The notes: a model not told the origin generated them from the letters alone. 64,000 bases of DNA from GCA-016699895 sp964633435 (GCA_964633435.1 CAZWHA010000003.1:1-64000), one strand, 5' to 3'; counted from the stretch's first letter, positions 6,897-16,942 are shown. Numbers and translations: made by a program.

Positions 6897-9748
6897 AATT
6901 CAAACACGGCACACGCAGACGAGCGCTAGAGTACGAAAAAGATTGGGCAGGGCGTTGGGAACGAGACAAAACGTTTGAAAAGTCAGTTGAACAGCGTCCG
7001 GCAAAGGGTCAATGGGTGTTTTACGATGGTCCGCCGTTCCTGACGGGTACGCCGCATCATGGACATTTGCTGGTTTCAACCGTCAAAGACGCCATGGGGC
7101 GCTTTCATACTATGAAAGGCCAGCGCGTCGAACGTCGTTGGGGCTGGGACTGTCATGGGCTGCCTGCTGAAGTCTACGTCGAAAAGGCACTGGGTATCAA
7201 AAACAAAAAAGAGATCGGCACAAAAATTAGCATTGCTGACTATGTGCGCGAGTGTCGTGCCGCAATGGTGAAAACCAGTACCGAGTGGGAGGATACGATC
7301 GAGCGCCTAGGCCGCTGGGTTGAGTTCGATGGTGCCTATAAAACTATGGACAAAGAATATATGGAGAGTGTCTGGTGGGCTTTTAAAGAGCTCTACGAAA
7401 AAGGCAAAATTTACGAAGGCGAAAAGATTCTCGTGTATTGCACGAAAGACGCCACGCCAATCAGCAAGTCAGAGGTAGCGATGGAAAATAGCTACCAGAT
7501 GGACACTGATCCAAGTGTGTTTGTGTACTTCAAGCTCGAGGATGTTGATGAGTATATGCTTGCTTGGACGACCACTCCATGGACACTGCCGGCCAACGTT
7601 GCAGTGGCGGTCAACAAGGACACCGATTACTCGCTCGTCGAGCACGACGGTAAAAAATTCTATGTTGCTACCGAAGCCGTCAGCCGCGTTATGCAGGACG
7701 CCAAACATCAGCCATTGGAATATGTTGTAGTAAAAAAGGTCAAAGGTGCCAAATTAGTTGGTAAACGTTATGAACCATTGTTCGAAAATCGTGGACCAGA
7801 TGCGCACCGTGTGCTCCATGCAGATTTTGTGACAACCGAGGATGGTACTGGTTTGGTTCACGAAGCTCCGGCCTACGGCGAAGAGGACTATGAACTGTGC
7901 AAGCAGGAGCATGTGCCAATTGTTTCGATTGTTGACGCTGACGGCAATTACACCGAAGGTCGCTGGCTCGGTCAAAATATTTGGGACGTCAACAAGGAAA
8001 TCGCGAAAAGCTTGGTCGAGGAGGATAGGGCACTCAAAGTCGAATACATTCGCCACGAATATCCCCATTGTCATCGTTGCGGTACCAAGCTGATGTATCG
8101 GGCGCATCCAAGTTGGTTTATGGATATTCAGAGCCAAAAGCACGAAATGCTCGAGGCAAATGCTAGCACGAGCTGGACGCCAGATGCGCTGCGGACTGGC
8201 CGATTCAATAACATCATCGAGCAAGCGCCAGATTGGAATCTCAGTCGTGATCGCTATTGGGCAACCCCAATTCCGGTATGGCGCGGGTTTCGTAATGACG
8301 GCACCGAGGTTGTCAAAGTCATCGGCAGTTACGACGAGTTTGAACAGCTCACTGGCAAGCGGCTCAATGACTATCATCTGCCCGAAGTCATGGACATCAC
8401 GTTTGACTGTGATGGCGTCGAGATGCGACATATTGGCAAAGTGCTGGATTGTTGGTTTGAATCGGGGTCAATGCCGTTTGCACAGTTCCATTATCCGTTC
8501 GAGAACAAGGAAGAGTTCGAGCAGATGTTTCCAGCCGATTTCATTATCGAGGCGATCGACCAGACACGCGGCTGGTTCTATAGCTTGCTAGCGGTCAATG
8601 TCGGATTGTTTGGCCGAGCGCCATGGAAAAATCTGATCTGTACTGGTTTCATCAATGCTGCCGATGGCAAAAAGATGAGCAAAAAGTTGAAAAACTACAC
8701 TGATCCGATGGAGTTAATGGATCAATATTCGGCCGATAGCTTCCGTTTCCTGATGCTATCAAGTCCACTGACTAATGGTGAAAATTTTGCATTAGCTGAC
8801 AAAGACGTCGGTGATATCGCTCGCAAACTCTCTATGATCTGCAATATGTATGACTTCTTTACGATGTATGCGGAGGTTGATGGCTGGGAATATGATGGAC
8901 AGCTCGTTGATCCGATCAAAACGCTCGCAAATCCACTGGATATTTGGATTGTTTCGCGCCTGCATCAGTTAGTAACTGAGGTTGAGGAGCGTACCGAAGC
9001 CTATGATTTGCAGGGTGCTCTGCGACCAATCCTGCCATTCCTCGACGATGCCAGTAACTGGTATGTGCGTCGCTCGCGTCGTCGCTTCTGGAAATCAGAG
9101 GATGACGCTGATAAAAACGACGCTTATAAAACGTTGCACTATGTCCTCGTACGCCTTGCCTATATCCTAGCGCCGTTTACGCCGTTTCTGGCGGAGGAAC
9201 TCTATCACAATCTGACTGGTGACGACGAGTCGATCCATCTAAAAGATTGGTTGCCGGCGGGTCAGATCAATGAACTGGTCATGAATGACATGGATACCGT
9301 GCGTGATTATGTGAACCAAGGTCTGAGTCTCCGTGTCAAAGCCAAACTAAAAGTTCGCCAGCCGCTGGCGAGTGTAACCGTGCCGAGCCTGGGCGAACAT
9401 GTCGATTTCACACCGATTCTGCTCGACGAGCTGAATGTAAAGGCAGTCAAACAGGGCAAAGAGGTCGCTATCGACGAAACCTTGACACCGGAACTGCGGC
9501 GCGAAGGTCTAGCTCGCGAGGTGATTCGATTTGTGCAGAATGCCAGAAAGCAAGCCGGGCTCAATGTGGACGATCGCATTGTATTGCAGTTAACCACAAC
9601 GGACCAGGAATTACAGCGGGCGATAGACGAATACAGAGAGGTTATTGCAGCCGAGACGCTGACGGAGCAATGGGCCGACAACGATGGGCACCACGAGACA
9701 GCGAATGTAGATGGTGCCGGGCTAAACATTTCTTTGCAAAAGCGGTAA
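6893..9748 (+). CDS. ileS: Isoleucine--tRNA ligase
   Basis: Class I aminoacyl-tRNA synthetase, 951 residues. The HIGH motif is HHGH at 55-58 within PPFLTGTPHHGHLL, and the KMSKS motif is KMSKK near residue 594. An editing domain lies between about 190 and 400 (WTTTPWTLPANVAVAV). This is the type lacking the C-terminal zinc finger of E. coli IleRS and resembling eukaryote-like/mupirocin-resistant IleRS, judged from the PFLTGTPHHGH sequence. The T-box leader about 1.7 kb upstream fits control by uncharged tRNA-Ile. The ribosome binding site is AGGAGG. Confidence 0.97.
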   Translation: MKFKHGTRRRALEYEKDWAGRWERDKTFEKSVEQRPAKGQWVFYDGPPFLTGTPHHGHLLVSTVKDAMGRFHTMKGQRVERRWGWDCHGLPAEVYVEKALGIKNKKEIGTKISIADYVRECRAAMVKTSTEWEDTIERLGRWVEFDGAYKTMDKEYMESVWWAFKELYEKGKIYEGEKILVYCTKDATPISKSEVAMENSYQMDTDPSVFVYFKLEDVDEYMLAWTTTPWTLPANVAVAVNKDTDYSLVEHDGKKFYVATEAVSRVMQDAKHQPLEYVVVKKVKGAKLVGKRYEPLFENRGPDAHRVLHADFVTTEDGTGLVHEAPAYGEEDYELCKQEHVPIVSIVDADGNYTEGRWLGQNIWDVNKEIAKSLVEEDRALKVEYIRHEYPHCHRCGTKLMYRAHPSWFMDIQSQKHEMLEANASTSWTPDALRTGRFNNIIEQAPDWNLSRDRYWATPIPVWRGFRNDGTEVVKVIGSYDEFEQLTGKRLNDYHLPEVMDITFDCDGVEMRHIGKVLDCWFESGSMPFAQFHYPFENKEEFEQMFPADFIIEAIDQTRGWFYSLLAVNVGLFGRAPWKNLICTGFINAADGKKMSKKLKNYTDPMELMDQYSADSFRFLMLSSPLTNGENFALADKDVGDIARKLSMICNMYDFFTMYAEVDGWEYDGQLVDPIKTLANPLDIWIVSRLHQLVTEVEERTEAYDLQGALRPILPFLDDASNWYVRRSRRRFWKSEDDADKNDAYKTLHYVLVRLAYILAPFTPFLAEELYHNLTGDDESIHLKDWLPAGQINELVMNDMDTVRDYVNQGLSLRVKAKLKVRQPLASVTVPSLGEHVDFTPILLDELNVKAVKQGKEVAIDETLTPELRREGLAREVIRFVQNARKQAGLNVDDRIVLQLTTTDQELQRAIDEYREVIAAETLTEQWADNDGHHETANVDGAGLNISLQKR

Positions 9749-9797
9749 TGCCTTTACAAAAAGCGTTTATAATGGACTTGTAACACTGTACATTATA

Positions 9798-9806
9798 TGA
9801 TATAAT
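9798..9806 (+). promoter_or_regulatory. Extended -10 for LCP gene
   Basis: TGATATAAT occupies 9798-9806 and ends 3 nt before ATG at 9810 and 6 nt before a second ATG at 9813. No ribosome binding site is present. Leaderless initiation at 9813 is predicted. Another TATAAT lies at 9768-9773. Confidence 0.65.
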
Positions 9807-9812
9807 AAAATG

Positions 9813-10862
9813 ATGTTTGCGAGAGGTGTTGACAAGATGCGAACTTTCGGATCTAAAAAGATTATTATAGCTGTGATTGCGGCTCTGTTCGTGCTACTCT
9901 TGGCAACGGCGATCGTAGGATATTTTTTGACTGCTAACAAGCTCAAAAACATCCTTCCGGGTGATCCAATTGATGCTATTACCAAAGACGAGCCACTAAA
10001 AACTGTCGACGGGCGGACAAATTTCCTAATCTTTGGCACTAGCTACGATGACCCAAATCCGAAGCACACGGGTGGATATTTGACTGACTCTCTAATCATA
10101 TTGAGCGTTAATGCAAGCGCAAAGACTGCCTACACTATTAGCATTCCACGTGATTTGTGGGTTGATTATGATATGTCATGTCCATCTGGTACCAGTGGTA
10201 AGATTAACGCTATCTACTCGTGCGCTCTTGGGTTGTATCATGATGACTATGACAAAGCCAGCCAGATTCTCGCTAGTAAAATTGGTCAAATTACAGGTCT
10301 GAACATCCAGTATTATTTAGAAGTCAACTATACGTTTATTCGGTCACTGACTGATGCATTAGGGGGTATCGATGTTGATATCTATAGCAATGATTCGCGT
10401 GGTATCTACGATCCGCAGGTGGGACTAAAATTGCCAGCGGGCGTCAATCACTTGGATGGCAAAACAGCGTTAAAACTAGCCAGGGCGCGTAATTCGCACG
10501 GTGGCTACGGCTTGCCTCGCAGCAACTTTGATCGCGAAATTAATCAACAACGTATCATTGCTGCCATGTTCAAAAAGGCTTCTCACGATAATCTGTTAAC
10601 TAGCGTTAGTGGTGCGTTAAAGTTGATTGATGCACTAAATGGCCAGGTACGTACTAATGTGCGAACGAGCGAGCTAAAAAGTGCTGTGTCTACAGCGAAA
10701 AAGATAGATGTTAATAAGATAGTTTCTATTCCGCTCACGGATCACATGACCACCGCTAGTTTGAGAGGGCAGAGTATCGTTCAACCTGTGGCAGGACTAA
10801 GTAATTACTCGATCATTCAGCAATATATAGCAGGAGAAATTAACAGCGGGGCCAGTCGATGA
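9813..10862 (+). CDS. LytR-CpsA-Psr (LCP) family glycopolymer ligase
   Basis: Membrane-anchored enzyme that transfers undecaprenyl-linked glycopolymers to the cell wall. The 349-residue product has one N-terminal transmembrane helix (about residues 15-38) and an extracytoplasmic LCP domain. The domain includes GRTNFLIFGTS, the conserved TDSLIILSVN, the arginine motif ISIPRDLWVDY, and the late LARARNSHGGYGLPRSNFDR block. It leads the surface-polymer cluster that continues with two Stealth proteins and an ABC exporter, and overlaps the next gene (ATGA). ATG at 9810 is an equally possible start. Confidence 0.93.
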   Translation: MFARGVDKMRTFGSKKIIIAVIAALFVLLLATAIVGYFLTANKLKNILPGDPIDAITKDEPLKTVDGRTNFLIFGTSYDDPNPKHTGGYLTDSLIILSVNASAKTAYTISIPRDLWVDYDMSCPSGTSGKINAIYSCALGLYHDDYDKASQILASKIGQITGLNIQYYLEVNYTFIRSLTDALGGIDVDIYSNDSRGIYDPQVGLKLPAGVNHLDGKTALKLARARNSHGGYGLPRSNFDREINQQRIIAAMFKKASHDNLLTSVSGALKLIDALNGQVRTNVRTSELKSAVSTAKKIDVNKIVSIPLTDHMTTASLRGQSIVQPVAGLSNYSIIQQYIAGEINSGASR

Positions 10863-12043
10863 TTGATCGACGTATTTCCTCTCCAAATGGGGGGGGGTAT
10901 CTCCGGGATAATGCCCTAGCGCCGATTGATGTTGTCATACCATGGGTTGATGACAGTGATCCTGCGTGGCGTGCTGAACGAGACTCTTATCTCGCCAAAA
11001 ATGGAACGAAAAAGAGACTACGCAACTTTGACGCTGGCGTGGATCGATTTCGTTCCTGGGATAATTTGCAATATATCTTTCGTGGTATCGAAACATATAT
11101 GCCATGGGTGCGCACAATCCATCTAGTGACGAACGGACAAGCGCCAGACTGGTTAGATTTTAAGAACCCCAAATTGAACTTTGTAAAACATAGCGATTAT
11201 ATTCCGTCAGAATTTTTACCAACCTTTAACTCGCACGTTATTGAGCTAAATTTACATAATATTCCGGAACTCGCTGAACGTTTTATCTACTTTAATGATG
11301 ATACTTTTGTCATTCGTCCTATGCAACCTACTGACTTCTTTTCGACAGAAGGCTTGCCGTATGATCAATTTGGGCTATGGCGAGTAAAAACGGTAAAGTA
11401 TAACAGTGTTTTGCCGCATGTTTCCCTGAACAATATGGCAGTTTTGAATCAAAATTTTAATCAACGTAAAGTGCTGCGCAAGCAACGGGCAAAATTATTT
11501 AGCCTACGTAATGGCTCGATGTATCTCGCCTTGACCATATTGATGTCGATAATTTCACGCAAACATTTTGCGAATATGCTGTTTCATCATCTACCGGCCG
11601 CGTTTCTAAAACAGACCTTTCGTGATGTTTGGGCAGCCGAGCCAGATATTCTGGCGAGTACTTCGTCGCACAAGTTTCGCAGCAAAGACGATGTAAACCA
11701 GTATTTAATTCGGGCGTGGCAAATGATTAATGGTACATTTGAGCCAAAAAATATTTCGGCTCATGGCGAACATTTTACTTACTTGACGAATGATTTTACA
11801 GCGCTAACGGATGCGATTTATAACCAAAAATTAGGGCGCAAAAGGCTAGACATGTTCTGTGTTTCTGACGAGAGGATTAAAGACTTTGATCGTGCTAAAC
11901 AGGAGATTACCAAAGCACTCGATCAGATATTCCCAGAAAAGTCGAGTTTTGAAATCAATAATTCTGTTGATGCGACAAAGATCAAATTGCAATCAGATGT
12001 AGAGGTGGTACTAAATAAAGAGGCAATTCCACAGAGACTATAA
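10859..12043 (+). CDS. Stealth-family sugar-phosphotransferase with G9 tract
   Basis: Transfers sugar-1-phosphate in capsule or wall glycopolymers. The 394-residue product shows the four conserved Stealth regions: CR1 IDVVIPWVDDSDPAW near 23-37, CR2 FNSHVIELNLHNIPELAERF followed by IYFNDDTF, CR3 around HHLPAAFLKQTFRDVW and SHKFRSKDDV, and CR4 near MFCVSDE. Nine consecutive G (10889-10897) encode G11-G13 near the start. The frame is open as given, and gain or loss of one G would truncate it within the first tens of residues. The start is an ATGA overlap with the LCP gene. Confidence 0.9.
   Translation: MIDRRISSPNGGGYLRDNALAPIDVVIPWVDDSDPAWRAERDSYLAKNGTKKRLRNFDAGVDRFRSWDNLQYIFRGIETYMPWVRTIHLVTNGQAPDWLDFKNPKLNFVKHSDYIPSEFLPTFNSHVIELNLHNIPELAERFIYFNDDTFVIRPMQPTDFFSTEGLPYDQFGLWRVKTVKYNSVLPHVSLNNMAVLNQNFNQRKVLRKQRAKLFSLRNGSMYLALTILMSIISRKHFANMLFHHLPAAFLKQTFRDVWAAEPDILASTSSHKFRSKDDVNQYLIRAWQMINGTFEPKNISAHGEHFTYLTNDFTALTDAIYNQKLGRKRLDMFCVSDERIKDFDRAKQEITKALDQIFPEKSSFEINNSVDATKIKLQSDVEVVLNKEAIPQRL
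10889..10897 (+). repeat. G9 homopolymer in Stealth gene (in frame)
   Basis: Nine G starting 30 nt after the start codon. The gene is intact at this length. Same class of tract as at 19179, 31708, 32410, 35059, 40810, 54590 and 56978. Confidence 0.95.
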
Positions 12044-12052
12044 AAGGACATC

Positions 12053-13858
12053 ATGAAAGCTAAATTGACCACCACCAATAAAGCTCTGAGCGTCGCCGCC
12101 GCCGCGCCTAGTGCATCGCTACAGCAGGAAATTGCCAGAAAATTTTCCTTTAAAAAGCGCCTGAAGAAATTTATCAATAAATTCGGCAGGTCTCTGCGGG
12201 CGAATCAACGTAGTTTTTATGATTTTCTCCGTGCTGTAGGCCGCCTTTATTTTGTCTTTAGTAAGAATAGTGGTGCAGCACATTACGTTAGCAAGAGAAA
12301 AGGTTTTGTCGTCGTGCAGTATGGTCGCAAGTTTATGGTAGCTAGAAACGTTCACAAGTTTTCTTCTGTAGTCGCAAAGACGCGAAATTTAGATGAGGTG
12401 GTTGCTATTTGTAAAAAGGCTAAAATAACTTATTCATACGTCCCAGGATTTTCTGACGCTAGAGAGCGTGTCATGATCTTTTACAAGGATCGCACCAAAT
12501 TTCTGGACATTGCAAATCGTCATCTACGTAACAAAGGCTTCTATTTGACCGACAATGCCAAGAGCAAGCATCGTTTCAAACTCATCAATGGCCATGGTGT
12601 GCCAAAGAGATTCTATGATAGCGACGTATTATATTTGTTTCACCTAGAGTCCAGAGATAGTGTCACATTTGCAGATGCTAATAACCGTTGCGATATTGAG
12701 TTTTGGTTCGACGAATTAGAAGCTCGTCAACGTGGCATGCCGGAAGACACTATGTTTGATGGTAAAAAACTAGCTGAAATTAAAAACTGCTGGATCGCGC
12801 CAACTAATAATCGAGTCGCGACAATTTTGACACCTGATCAGCGTAAAATGCGAACAAAAACTATTAATGGCAAGGCCTACAATGCTTTCTTGCCGTTTAC
12901 GAAAAAATATGCGGATGAGCTGGATATTAACTTTCCAATCGACGTAGTTTATACTTGGGTAGATGGCGATGATCCTGTGTGGCAGAAAAAATATGATAAA
13001 GCCAAAAAGCAACTGGACCCGAGTTTTGTGCGTAGTAACTCGGCCTCTCGTTATACCAGTCGTGATGAACTAAAATATTCTTTGCGAGGCTTGGCCATGT
13101 ATGCACCGTGGATTAATAAGATTTACATTATTACAGATAACCAAAAGCCAAAGTGGCTCAAAGAGAATGCCAAGCTACAAGTTGTTTCCCATCAAAAGAT
13201 CTTTCGTAAAAAATCGGCTTTGCCAGTGTTTAATTCGCACGCCATAGAAGCACGAATACATGCCATTCCAAACCTGGCCGAGCACTACATTTACTTTAAT
13301 GATGATTTTTCATTGACCAGTCATGCGGCACCGGGCCTATTTTTTAACGAGGCTGGAATTGCCAAGCTCTTTCCTTCACGAGCGTTGTTCGGTGTTGGCG
13401 GCCAGGTATCTCCTGAATCAATTCCGAGCATCGCTGGCATCAACGATGCCAAGCTGTTGGCTAAAAAGTTTGGCAGTAAACCAACACATAAGTTTGGTCA
13501 TGCGCCTTTCCCGCAGGTGCGCTCCGTTGCAAAACAGACGGCAGAAACCTATCCGGCAGACTTTGCACGAACCGCCTCTTCGCGGTTCCGGAGCAAAACT
13601 GATATTTCACCCATTACTCTGATAAATCATTTCGCGCTTATCAAAGGAAAAGCCATTAGAGCTAAATACAAATTGAGTGTCATTGATATTTCAAAATGGG
13701 ATAATGATTATGCCCGCTGGACTCTGCATCATCGACCTCGCGCGCTCTGCCTAAATGACACAGTCGACATGACTGATGAGCAAAAGGATGTTATCGAACC
13801 CAAACTCCGCGAATTTCTAAAGCGTATGTTTCCATTTAAATCCCCGTGGGAGAAATAA
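12053..13858 (+). CDS. Second Stealth-family sugar-phosphotransferase
   Basis: The 601-residue product has a basic N-terminal extension of about 290 residues that I do not recognise, followed by a Stealth catalytic region. CR1 is IDVVYTWVDGDDPVWQKKY (near 300), CR2 FNSHAIEARIHAIPNLAEHY followed by IYFNDDFSL, CR3 includes KFGHAPFPQVRS and SSRFRSKTDISP, and CR4 is near ALCLNDTVD. It probably adds a different sugar-phosphate from the preceding enzyme. The ribosome binding site is AAAGGA and the gene lies 9 nt after its paralogue. It overlaps the next gene's upstream region without a break in the operon. Confidence 0.9.
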   Translation: MKAKLTTTNKALSVAAAAPSASLQQEIARKFSFKKRLKKFINKFGRSLRANQRSFYDFLRAVGRLYFVFSKNSGAAHYVSKRKGFVVVQYGRKFMVARNVHKFSSVVAKTRNLDEVVAICKKAKITYSYVPGFSDARERVMIFYKDRTKFLDIANRHLRNKGFYLTDNAKSKHRFKLINGHGVPKRFYDSDVLYLFHLESRDSVTFADANNRCDIEFWFDELEARQRGMPEDTMFDGKKLAEIKNCWIAPTNNRVATILTPDQRKMRTKTINGKAYNAFLPFTKKYADELDINFPIDVVYTWVDGDDPVWQKKYDKAKKQLDPSFVRSNSASRYTSRDELKYSLRGLAMYAPWINKIYIITDNQKPKWLKENAKLQVVSHQKIFRKKSALPVFNSHAIEARIHAIPNLAEHYIYFNDDFSLTSHAAPGLFFNEAGIAKLFPSRALFGVGGQVSPESIPSIAGINDAKLLAKKFGSKPTHKFGHAPFPQVRSVAKQTAETYPADFARTASSRFRSKTDISPITLINHFALIKGKAIRAKYKLSVIDISKWDNDYARWTLHHRPRALCLNDTVDMTDEQKDVIEPKLREFLKRMFPFKSPWEK

Positions 13859-13863
13859 CTGTG

Positions 13864-16170
13864 ATGACTAAAAATAGCAAGCAACGTGTCTTTATCCTCA
13901 CTTCTCGTATTTACGAAACTGCTGGCGGTCGAACCAAGGCAACCATTGAGCGTGTTATGTTTTTGCAAAAACATTTCGACGTTCATTTGATTGAAATGAG
14001 TGCCACCAAATACCCAGGCAGAGAACTCCCTGGAATTTTCGCAAAATACAATACAACATTCAGTGTGCTAAACCCATGGTGTCATGTCGCTATCGATTCG
14101 TCTCTGGCGCAGAATTATTTGGAACTACTAAAGGACCGGACCGGTAACTTGGGTGACGAAAAGATCTTTAATGGCGAGCAGATAAAGTTCGTGTTACCAA
14201 CGCTGTCGGGTGGAACAATCAAAAGTTATCTAGACGACAACAAGATCATGCGATTGCGGGAGTATCATCCAGACGGTAAAGTAGAGTTTTTCGCTCTGGA
14301 TGATCAGCAAAACATTTTTCTACGTGAACTTGTAGATGGCAATGATATTGTGGCACGGTATTACCTCGATCATTCAGGCAGTGTCTGTTCAGGATTTGTC
14401 GTTGATGAGGGTCAGAAAAAATACATCTATCGTACGACTGATGGGGAATTGGTATATTCGGAAAGTATCGCTGATCACAACATTGCGTTTTTGAATGATG
14501 CAGTGCGTGCAGGTGACGTATTGATTTCTGACGTGCGGTATTACGATAATATATTGAGCGAGCTAAAGCCTGGCATCAGAAAGATTCATGTATGGCACGA
14601 AATTGCCGCTAATCTACCTGATGAAGACGGCGTAAACCCTGCGTACAAGAAAATAGTAGCACCCGATTTTCCGATGGCCAGCACTGACAAAATCGTAGTT
14701 TTCACAGATGATGCTCGTCACGAATATTCAGCTGTCTTTCCGCATTTAGAGGAGCGTTTTTCGGTTATTCCTTATGGTACTACTCCTAAGCCCGAGCTAA
14801 AAGACATCCAACGTGATAAAAATTTGATTTTATCAATAGGTAGATTGTCACACGAACAGAAAAACGTATCTGCGCAAATTCAGGCTTTTGCGTTGTTTCA
14901 CAAAAAGCATCCAAAAACAAAACTTCATATTTTCGGAGATGGCAATGACAAGGATAATCTAGTGCAGTTAGTTGAAAAGCTAAAGCTAAAAAAGGCAGTG
15001 AAATTTTGTGGCTTTACGCATAACGCTAACGAAGAATTCCAGAGTGCAGGGATGATGCTATTTTCTTCGAACCATGAAACATTTGGATTAACAATCCTAG
15101 AGAGTCTGAGTAATGGTACGCCCGTAGCCAGTTACGATGTACGTTTCGGGGCGAAAACTATGATCGATGATTCACGGAATGGTGTCATCGCTAAACGTAA
15201 TACACCTCGATCGCTTGCGAATGCAATGACCAAACTGTACGATTTAGATCTGGATCCAAAACAGGTAAAAGATTCCATCAAAGATGCATTTAGCCGCAAA
15301 AACTTTGAAAAACGTTGGATTGATTTAATCATAGGAAAAACCGAAAAAACAAAAAAGCAAGGTCCAGGCAGTTTAGTTTCGATAGCTCATGACCACAAAG
15401 GTTTTTCTCGTCAGATTCTATATTTATCCTGGATTGACTTGCAGAAATCTTATCGTGGTGCACTGCTAGGCTGGTTCTGGGTTGTAATACGGCCACTAAT
15501 AATGTTGGGGTTTTATTGGTTCATTATCGCGATAGGATTACATTCGCATTCGGTAGCTGGAAAACCGTACGAGTATTTGCCTTGGCTTGTCGTTGGTCTC
15601 TGCGCCTGGTTTTTTGTTTCGGATATGATTCATGCAGGAATTGGCGTATTTCGAAAATACAAATTCTTGATTACAAAAACAAAATTTCCGGTATCAACAA
15701 TACCGTCTATTGTAACGATATCTAATTTTATAACCCACAGTATTCTACTGATGATTGTCCTAGTTTATCTGTACTCCACAGGTTATTTTGCGCTAGAATG
15801 GATACAATTACCAATATACGTTGCTCTCTCTTTTGTTTTTATGTGGTTCTGGTCGCTCCTAGCGGCACCACTCGGCGCTATCAGTAAAGACTTTACTCAG
15901 CTCGTTAAATCTCTGATGCGTGTTTTAGTGTGGGTCTCAGGGATCCTGTGGAGTATAAGCAATGTCCGCATTGATTGGCTCAGAGAGGTCATGGAGCTTA
16001 ACCCAATTTATTTTATCGCAGAGGGCTATCGCCAATCATTAGTGTATCATCAATGGTTCTTTGAGAACCGTCGAGGATTCATTATATTTATGTGTGAATT
16101 AGTTCTACTAGCTGGTCTGGCAATTATAGTCTATAGGCGATCGCGCAAAGAAGTGGCGGACATACTATGA
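13864..16170 (+). CDS. Glycosyltransferase fused to ABC-2 polysaccharide export permease
   Basis: The 768-residue product joins two functions. Residues 1 to about 500 form a GT-B glycosyltransferase of the GT4/teichoic type, with NLILSIGRLSHEQKN, LHIFGDGNDKDNL and the donor-binding segment SSNHETFGLTILESLSNGTP. Residues from about 510 to the end form a six-helix ABC-2 permease of the TagG/Wzm type (SYRGALLGWFWVVIRPLIML, then IYFIAEGYRQSLVY). The two are normally separate genes. The frame is continuous. ATG at 13864 follows GTG codons in the same frame that are also possible starts. The next gene supplies the ATPase. Confidence 0.88.
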   Translation: MTKNSKQRVFILTSRIYETAGGRTKATIERVMFLQKHFDVHLIEMSATKYPGRELPGIFAKYNTTFSVLNPWCHVAIDSSLAQNYLELLKDRTGNLGDEKIFNGEQIKFVLPTLSGGTIKSYLDDNKIMRLREYHPDGKVEFFALDDQQNIFLRELVDGNDIVARYYLDHSGSVCSGFVVDEGQKKYIYRTTDGELVYSESIADHNIAFLNDAVRAGDVLISDVRYYDNILSELKPGIRKIHVWHEIAANLPDEDGVNPAYKKIVAPDFPMASTDKIVVFTDDARHEYSAVFPHLEERFSVIPYGTTPKPELKDIQRDKNLILSIGRLSHEQKNVSAQIQAFALFHKKHPKTKLHIFGDGNDKDNLVQLVEKLKLKKAVKFCGFTHNANEEFQSAGMMLFSSNHETFGLTILESLSNGTPVASYDVRFGAKTMIDDSRNGVIAKRNTPRSLANAMTKLYDLDLDPKQVKDSIKDAFSRKNFEKRWIDLIIGKTEKTKKQGPGSLVSIAHDHKGFSRQILYLSWIDLQKSYRGALLGWFWVVIRPLIMLGFYWFIIAIGLHSHSVAGKPYEYLPWLVVGLCAWFFVSDMIHAGIGVFRKYKFLITKTKFPVSTIPSIVTISNFITHSILLMIVLVYLYSTGYFALEWIQLPIYVALSFVFMWFWSLLAAPLGAISKDFTQLVKSLMRVLVWVSGILWSISNVRIDWLREVMELNPIYFIAEGYRQSLVYHQWFFENRRGFIIFMCELVLLAGLAIIVYRRSRKEVADIL

Positions 16171-16931
16171 TTAAAAAAGTAAAAAATTTTCCCAATGATG
16201 CAGCCAGTGACATCGCGATAGAGTTTAGGAATGTTAGCAAAATCTATAAACTCTACAAAAACGACCGCGAGAGATTGATGGCTATGCTCGTTCCGCGAAA
16301 GAAACTTCATCAAAAGATAGCTAATGACAGCATTTCACTGCAGGTTAATCGAGGTGAATCAATCGCGATTCTAGGTAAAAATGGTGCCGGGAAATCTACG
16401 CTTCTCAAATTAATTACCGGTGTCACTTTTCCGACTAGCGGTGAAGTCATTGTAAATGGTCAGGTCAGTGCGATTCTAGAGCTGACCGCTGGCTTTGATG
16501 ATGCACTAACTGGCCGTGAAAATATTTATATAAAAGGCGTGATTTTAGGTATCGAGAAGTCGTCAATGATAAAGATCGAACAAGACATCATCGATTTTGC
16601 TGATATTGGAGAATATATTGACCAGCCAGTTCGAATGTATTCTAGTGGTATGAGGTCACGACTTGGTTTTGCGATTAACGCACATATTAATCCAGATATT
16701 TTAATTATTGACGAGGCACTCAGTGTTGGCGACAAGGCTTTCCAGAAAAAATGTCGTATGAAAATTGCCGAAATTCGAACACGAGAGCACGTAACCTTTT
16801 TGCTGGTGACGCACTCTGTCCAGAGCGCCCGCGAATTTTGCGATCGTGGTATTGTACTAGACGGCGGTAAACTAGTTTATGACGGACCTATAGCTAGTGC
16901 GCTAGAGCTCTATGGCGATGGCCAGATTTAG
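16167..16931 (+). CDS. Polysaccharide/teichoic acid ABC exporter ATPase (TagH/Wzt type)
   Basis: The 254-residue ATPase has Walker A ILGKNGAGKSTL near 70-81, a signature segment MYSSGMRSRLGFAIN, Walker B ILIIDEALSVGD and the switch histidine in LLVTHSVQSA. The short SSGMRSRLGFA signature and DEALSVGD are typical of polysaccharide exporters such as TagH, Wzt and KpsT. It lacks a C-terminal sugar-binding domain. It overlaps the fused permease gene by 4 nt, so it forms the exporter with it. It is the last gene of the cluster. Confidence 0.93.
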   Translation: MIKKVKNFPNDAASDIAIEFRNVSKIYKLYKNDRERLMAMLVPRKKLHQKIANDSISLQVNRGESIAILGKNGAGKSTLLKLITGVTFPTSGEVIVNGQVSAILELTAGFDDALTGRENIYIKGVILGIEKSSMIKIEQDIIDFADIGEYIDQPVRMYSSGMRSRLGFAINAHINPDILIIDEALSVGDKAFQKKCRMKIAEIRTREHVTFLLVTHSVQSAREFCDRGIVLDGGKLVYDGPIASALELYGDGQI

Positions 16932-16942
16932 GGTTAATTTCA

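Noticed and set aside
10138..10155. parS-like TTCCACGTGA in the first LCP gene
   Set aside because: It matches only the central CACGTG part of the parS consensus and lies in a conserved coding motif (PRDLW).
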